Assembly (NCBI GenBank): GCA_025765595.1
Contig: JAIVFH010000291.1
Coordinates: 1 to 32,080, forward strand
Source: Obelidium mucronatum
Lineage: Eukaryota > Chytridiomycota > Chytridiomycetes > Chytridiales > Chytriomycetaceae
DNA length: 32,080 nt
Reading direction: 5' to 3'
This document shows, piece by piece, positions 29,033-32,080 of this stretch. The first letter of the stretch is position 1. Each line of letters starts with the position of its first letter. The notes beneath the pieces were generated by a model that saw only the letters and a program-made list of their open reading frames with translations, did not search any database and had not been told where the DNA came from. The translations under genes and the position numbers were made by a program.

Positions 29033-29625
29033 TGTTGATTTGCGGCGAGCTAATGTAAGCTTTATGTGGTTAATTGTTTGTCAGGAGACAAGTTTGTTGT
29101 CTTTTTTCCCTGCCACAGACTCCGCTTTTATAGCGTTTTACTGTTGCTTTAGTCTTTTACATGGTCCCATTGAGACCTGTTGAGGTTGGAAAACCTCGTA
29201 TCCCATTTGGCCCATTGAGGGCAGTGCATCAACTTGACATGGCATTTCCAATTGGGGAATTTATTGAAGGGAAATTTATCGCCGTCTGACGGCGTTAATA
29301 CTCAATAATAAAGGTTACAATTTACAAAATGTCTTCATCTTTCTACATGTGAGCAGCTGATAAAACCACATGCCACCAAGGTCCAAAAGCATAACCCATC
29401 TCTGGTTAAGGCGTCCCTTAATCTCGGCAGCGCACGGCCGATGTATTATGGTGTTTTGGTTTGGAAAGCATGCAGGAAAGATGACTTCCCAGTTTCGAAT
29501 CACGGAAACTCCTTTTATTCTAACAATAAAGATTCGGGTTGTAATTATTCAATCCGTACAACTTATATTTTTATTTCTAAAGTAGTGCAAGTGATATTGT
29601 ATCGTTTTATGCGTAATACTCAACA
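29033..29625 (-). repeat. Copia 3' LTR, long variant, copy 2
   Basis: It corresponds to 19989-20577 with the same termini. Several one-base gains and losses appear (for example TTTTTTCCC for TTTTTCCC, and GTAATTATT for GAATTATT), marking the start of the indel-dense segment. Confidence 0.8.
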
Positions 29626-29638
29626 TTCCCCCGCAATA

Positions 29639-30256
29639 TTACTTGGCTGCGTTTTGGGGTTGGGTGGAGATTTGACTTCTTGCAACATAGCCAAATTTTG
29701 ATGTTCAGTAGGCCCAGCTGCTTTCGTTAAGAAATCAGCCCACATTTGCTCGGTCGGAGTGTCCTCTAGGACCACTGTGCCGTTGTTAATGTGGTAGTTT
29801 AAGTTCTTATCTTTCAGGTCCATATGTTTAATACGTTGATGTTGACCTTCCTCATTAGCGATCAGAAATACTTGACGTGTTCTCTTGTTTAATAACAATA
29901 TGATCTGACCAAGAAAAGAAATACCAAAGATTTCATAAGCTGCAATAGCCAGATAATCTCGCATATGGCTTCAGAGAGCGCAATGAGTTTCTGCTTCAGT
30001 GGATGACAAAGCAACAGTAGTCTGCTTCCTTGACTGCCACATGATTGCAGCGCCAGCGAAGTGAATAACAATGCCTGTTCTAGAAGCGCGTCCTTTAGCT
30101 TCAGCGAAGCACTTTGCATCTGCGTAGGCAGATTGGTCCGTAGTGTGTAGGATCATTTAGGAAATACTTTCCCCCGTCAACGCGGTAAGATTTCATTACC
30201 TTGGTTTCTGCTAGTAACAAATTCCCAAATCGTCGCGTACCAAGTTGAGGATAGTA
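29639..30256 (-). pseudogene. Ty1/copia RNase H fragment, inverted copy 2 (many indels)
   Basis: It corresponds to 20591-21187 but is broken by many small insertions and deletions. The frame is readable only in patches: WADFLTKA, the RIKHMDLKDK region, and WQSRKQTTVALSSTEAE in another frame. Examples of differences are ATCAGAAATACTT for ATCAGAATACTT and an inserted AC in GAAGCACTTTGC. The indels do not respect codon phase, as expected for sequencing error or unconstrained decay. Confidence 0.8.
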
Positions 30257-31428
30257 TTGCAGGTTGCTTGTCAACCTGTCATGTTAAGGGGAGTTTGAGG
30301 GGGTTGGAGGCCAATTCCCTTGTAACGTTCTATGTATAGACAAGATGTTCTACGTTGTTCAAAATGGTTTGACGGGTTAAGGAAGGGGGTTTTACAGAGT
30401 TCTAGTTTTAGAAAAATGGACCGTTGTTCAAAGCTGGTCGGGTTCCCTGGCAATTAAAGGGAAAATTGACTTGGATAGCAAAGTAATCTCCAGAACAAAC
30501 ACAACTGGCCTCAAGAAGGTTTTTTGACCTGAGTAAATCATGTTCTAACTTATTTAATTTCTAGCGGCTGTCATGTCATGCTTGTCCACCTGAAAACCAG
30601 AACATAAGCTTTTCCTCTAATTGATTTCATCAACTAACACAATGGAGGACGGCCAAAATGGTTTTCAATTGATGGTTTAAAGAAAAAATAACCACATGGT
30701 CAACCTTTCCCCTAAACTGCAAATTTCTAAAAGTTGACCACAATGTGTCATCCAAAAACACAGGTCATTTTCTGTGGTTAATCACCAAACAGGAACTATG
30801 ACCGGCCGCAAAAATTCAATAGTATTAGGTTTATTGCTCGTTTATACACAGCCACGTCAGATACAACAAGCCTTTGCTCCGAATTCTCCATGCCCCCATG
30901 CCGAAGTCACCTGAATTGAATTCTCGACTGTCGAACAATTCACAAACTCTATCCTGTCCATGGGCACCAGCAGGTTTGACAGAACTTATGTGGACATGTG
31001 GTTAGAAATATTTAATAAACTATCCTGCCAAGTTTTTCTTGTTCTCTCCAGTTCTTCCCTCTACTGGTTGTCAGGCTTCCTGTGGTCCTTCTTTGGTGTC
31101 TTCTTCATTGTTGCTGCCTTTCTTTCAACAGCATGATTTATTTTTCTAAGTCTTAAAACCGCGATCAAAATTAACTTCGGTGGTTAATTTGCTGAGATGA
31201 AAAAACGGTCTCAGCAAATTTAACCCTGAAGTTAACTCTGGTTAACTTTTGCTAAACCAGGTGGTTATCTTTTTTCTAAACCATCAATTTAAACCATTTT
31301 TGGCCGTCCTCCAATGGAAGCTCTAAAGAAGGCAAAATAAGAAGTTACTCAAGGCCAGATTAATGCCTAGTAAGCAGTGCAGATTGCAGGCAGACTCATC
31401 ATGGGAATCTGTCTGCTTTTGGCAATTT
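30257..31428 (-). mobile_element. Helitron-like element with MITE, copy 2, truncated
   Basis: It corresponds to 21188-22333, again ending at GGCAATTT against AGTAAAACGC. Its outer part (30257-30650) has many small indels relative to copy 1; the part after about 31140 is identical to it. Confidence 0.7.
30644..31312. mobile_element. MITE, copy 2
   Basis: It is the equivalent of 21554-22217, flanked by AAT on both sides. It is slightly longer (669 bp), mainly from an extra TTTC near 31120. Confidence 0.8.
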
Positions 31429-32080
31429 AGTAAAACGCTATAAAAGAAGACAACAACTTGCCTCCTGACAAACAATTAACCACATAAAGCTTATATTAGC
31501 TCGCCGCAAATCAACAAGCGCTAATGTTTGTAGAGCTCAGAAAAGCAGGTTTGCAGTCTTGCACACATCTCAGTGTCTTCTGAGGGGCATTATGGAGTTC
31601 TCAGCAACACAAGTTGGTGTGCAGCACCAAGGCTAGAAGAGCAAGGGCCCTCAATTTTTTACACAGTATAGCTAGAGTCTGTGGACAGCTTTGGCCAAGG
31701 TTTCAGTGCTTACAAAGGAACACTTTTTCTGATAGGGTTGCATGATAAATCTGGCATACCAACAACCTCTGGAGGAAAAGGTGCAGCACCAGCTCAAACA
31801 AAGAGCAACTTGATTTATTGCTCTCCATAGATTAGGAGAACTTGTAGATTCTAACGATCCTGCTGAAGCCCATTACAATCGCAGCCATCGTATTCTCCTT
31901 TCTTCTATCTACTACAATGACCCCAACCATCCTTCTTTCCTTAGCTATCATTTTCCTTACCATAAGGGTGATCCCAACTCAGCTGGTTGCCCGGGCTATA
32001 TCTCTGATAAACCAGACTGGAAAGATTGCAATCCTCTTCCTATTATAATGGCTTATTTAACTTCACGTATTTGTCTCCCA
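31429..32080. repeat. Tandem 9-kb unit, start of copy 3
   Basis: It begins AGTAAAACGC and contains the LTR end, a 297-bp unit (about 31517-31813) and the first part of the tyrosine-recombinase frame (LHRLGELVDSNDP onward, about 31815-32080). The window stops at TGTCTCCCA, just before the position of the poly-C tract in the other two copies. Confidence 0.9.

Larger units (their letters stand above)
22334..31428. repeat. Tandem 9-kb unit, copy 2 (no 6.3-kb insertion)
   Basis: It starts AGTAAAACGC at a junction with GGCAATTT and ends at an identical junction at 31428/31429; length 9,095 bp. From 24468 to about 29030 it matches copy 1 at a constant offset of 9,043 from 15425. It retains the unoccupied target site at 24468-24475. 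Differences include the longer C-tract and an indel-dense part at about 29.09-30.67 kb. Confidence 0.9.

Overview
The window looks like a transposon-dense, repeat-rich piece of a fungal genome, most likely a basidiomycete. The reasons are short GT-AG introns (44-65 bp) in every well-modelled gene, transposases carrying the cysteine clusters (CxC5/CxC6 type) of fungal KDZ transposons, Ty1/copia elements, and a fungal-type tyrosine-recombinase fragment. I see no ordinary host housekeeping gene, rRNA, functional tRNA or CRISPR array.

Layout. 1-213 is a copia-type LTR. 214-1848 is a tandem array of 297-bp units alternating between two variants (594-bp dimers). 1849-7088 is a broken plus-strand Ty1/copia element (integrase, RT, RNase H, polypurine tract, 3' LTR) cut by four insertions: two short elements with KDZ-type termini, one Helitron-like element, and a 664-bp MITE nested in that element. 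From 7001 onward the window is a head-to-tail tandem array of a 9.04-9.10 kb unit: copy 1 at 7001-22333 (enlarged by a 6.3-kb insertion), copy 2 at 22334-31428, and the start of copy 3 at 31429-32080. Each unit holds one 297-bp repeat, a tyrosine-recombinase fragment with a poly-C tract, a decayed KDZ-like transposase gene, an unrecognised minus-strand spliced gene, two ~650-bp Helitron-like elements, and an inverted 3' half of the same copia element.

The most important object is the 6,307-bp element at 9118-15424. Copy 2 preserves the empty target site, so its ends can be placed to the base: it sits between 8-bp target duplications (TGGAAAGT) inside the decayed KDZ-like gene. It carries two divergent, uninterrupted, spliced genes: a 613-aa KDZ-type transposase (minus strand, 11712-9586) with all expected metal-binding and acidic residues, and an 882-aa companion protein of unknown function (plus strand, 11737-14944) with two basic nuclear-localisation-like motifs. 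A 12-bp repeat motif (GATTAGGAGCGC / GATTCGGAGCNC) fills both subterminal regions and also the largest intron of each gene; in the transposase intron it forms a long hairpin. Terminal and intronic arrays of one motif suggest that the same protein could act on the element's ends and on its transcripts or introns. That is inference.

The other mobile families act mainly as insertions that date one another: KDZ-type elements in copia and in a KDZ gene, Helitron-like elements in copia, in the KDZ gene and in the unrecognised gene, and a MITE in a Helitron-like element. Parts of copy 2 (about 29.09-30.67 kb) are dense in single-base indels compared with copy 1, which looks like poorly corrected sequence.
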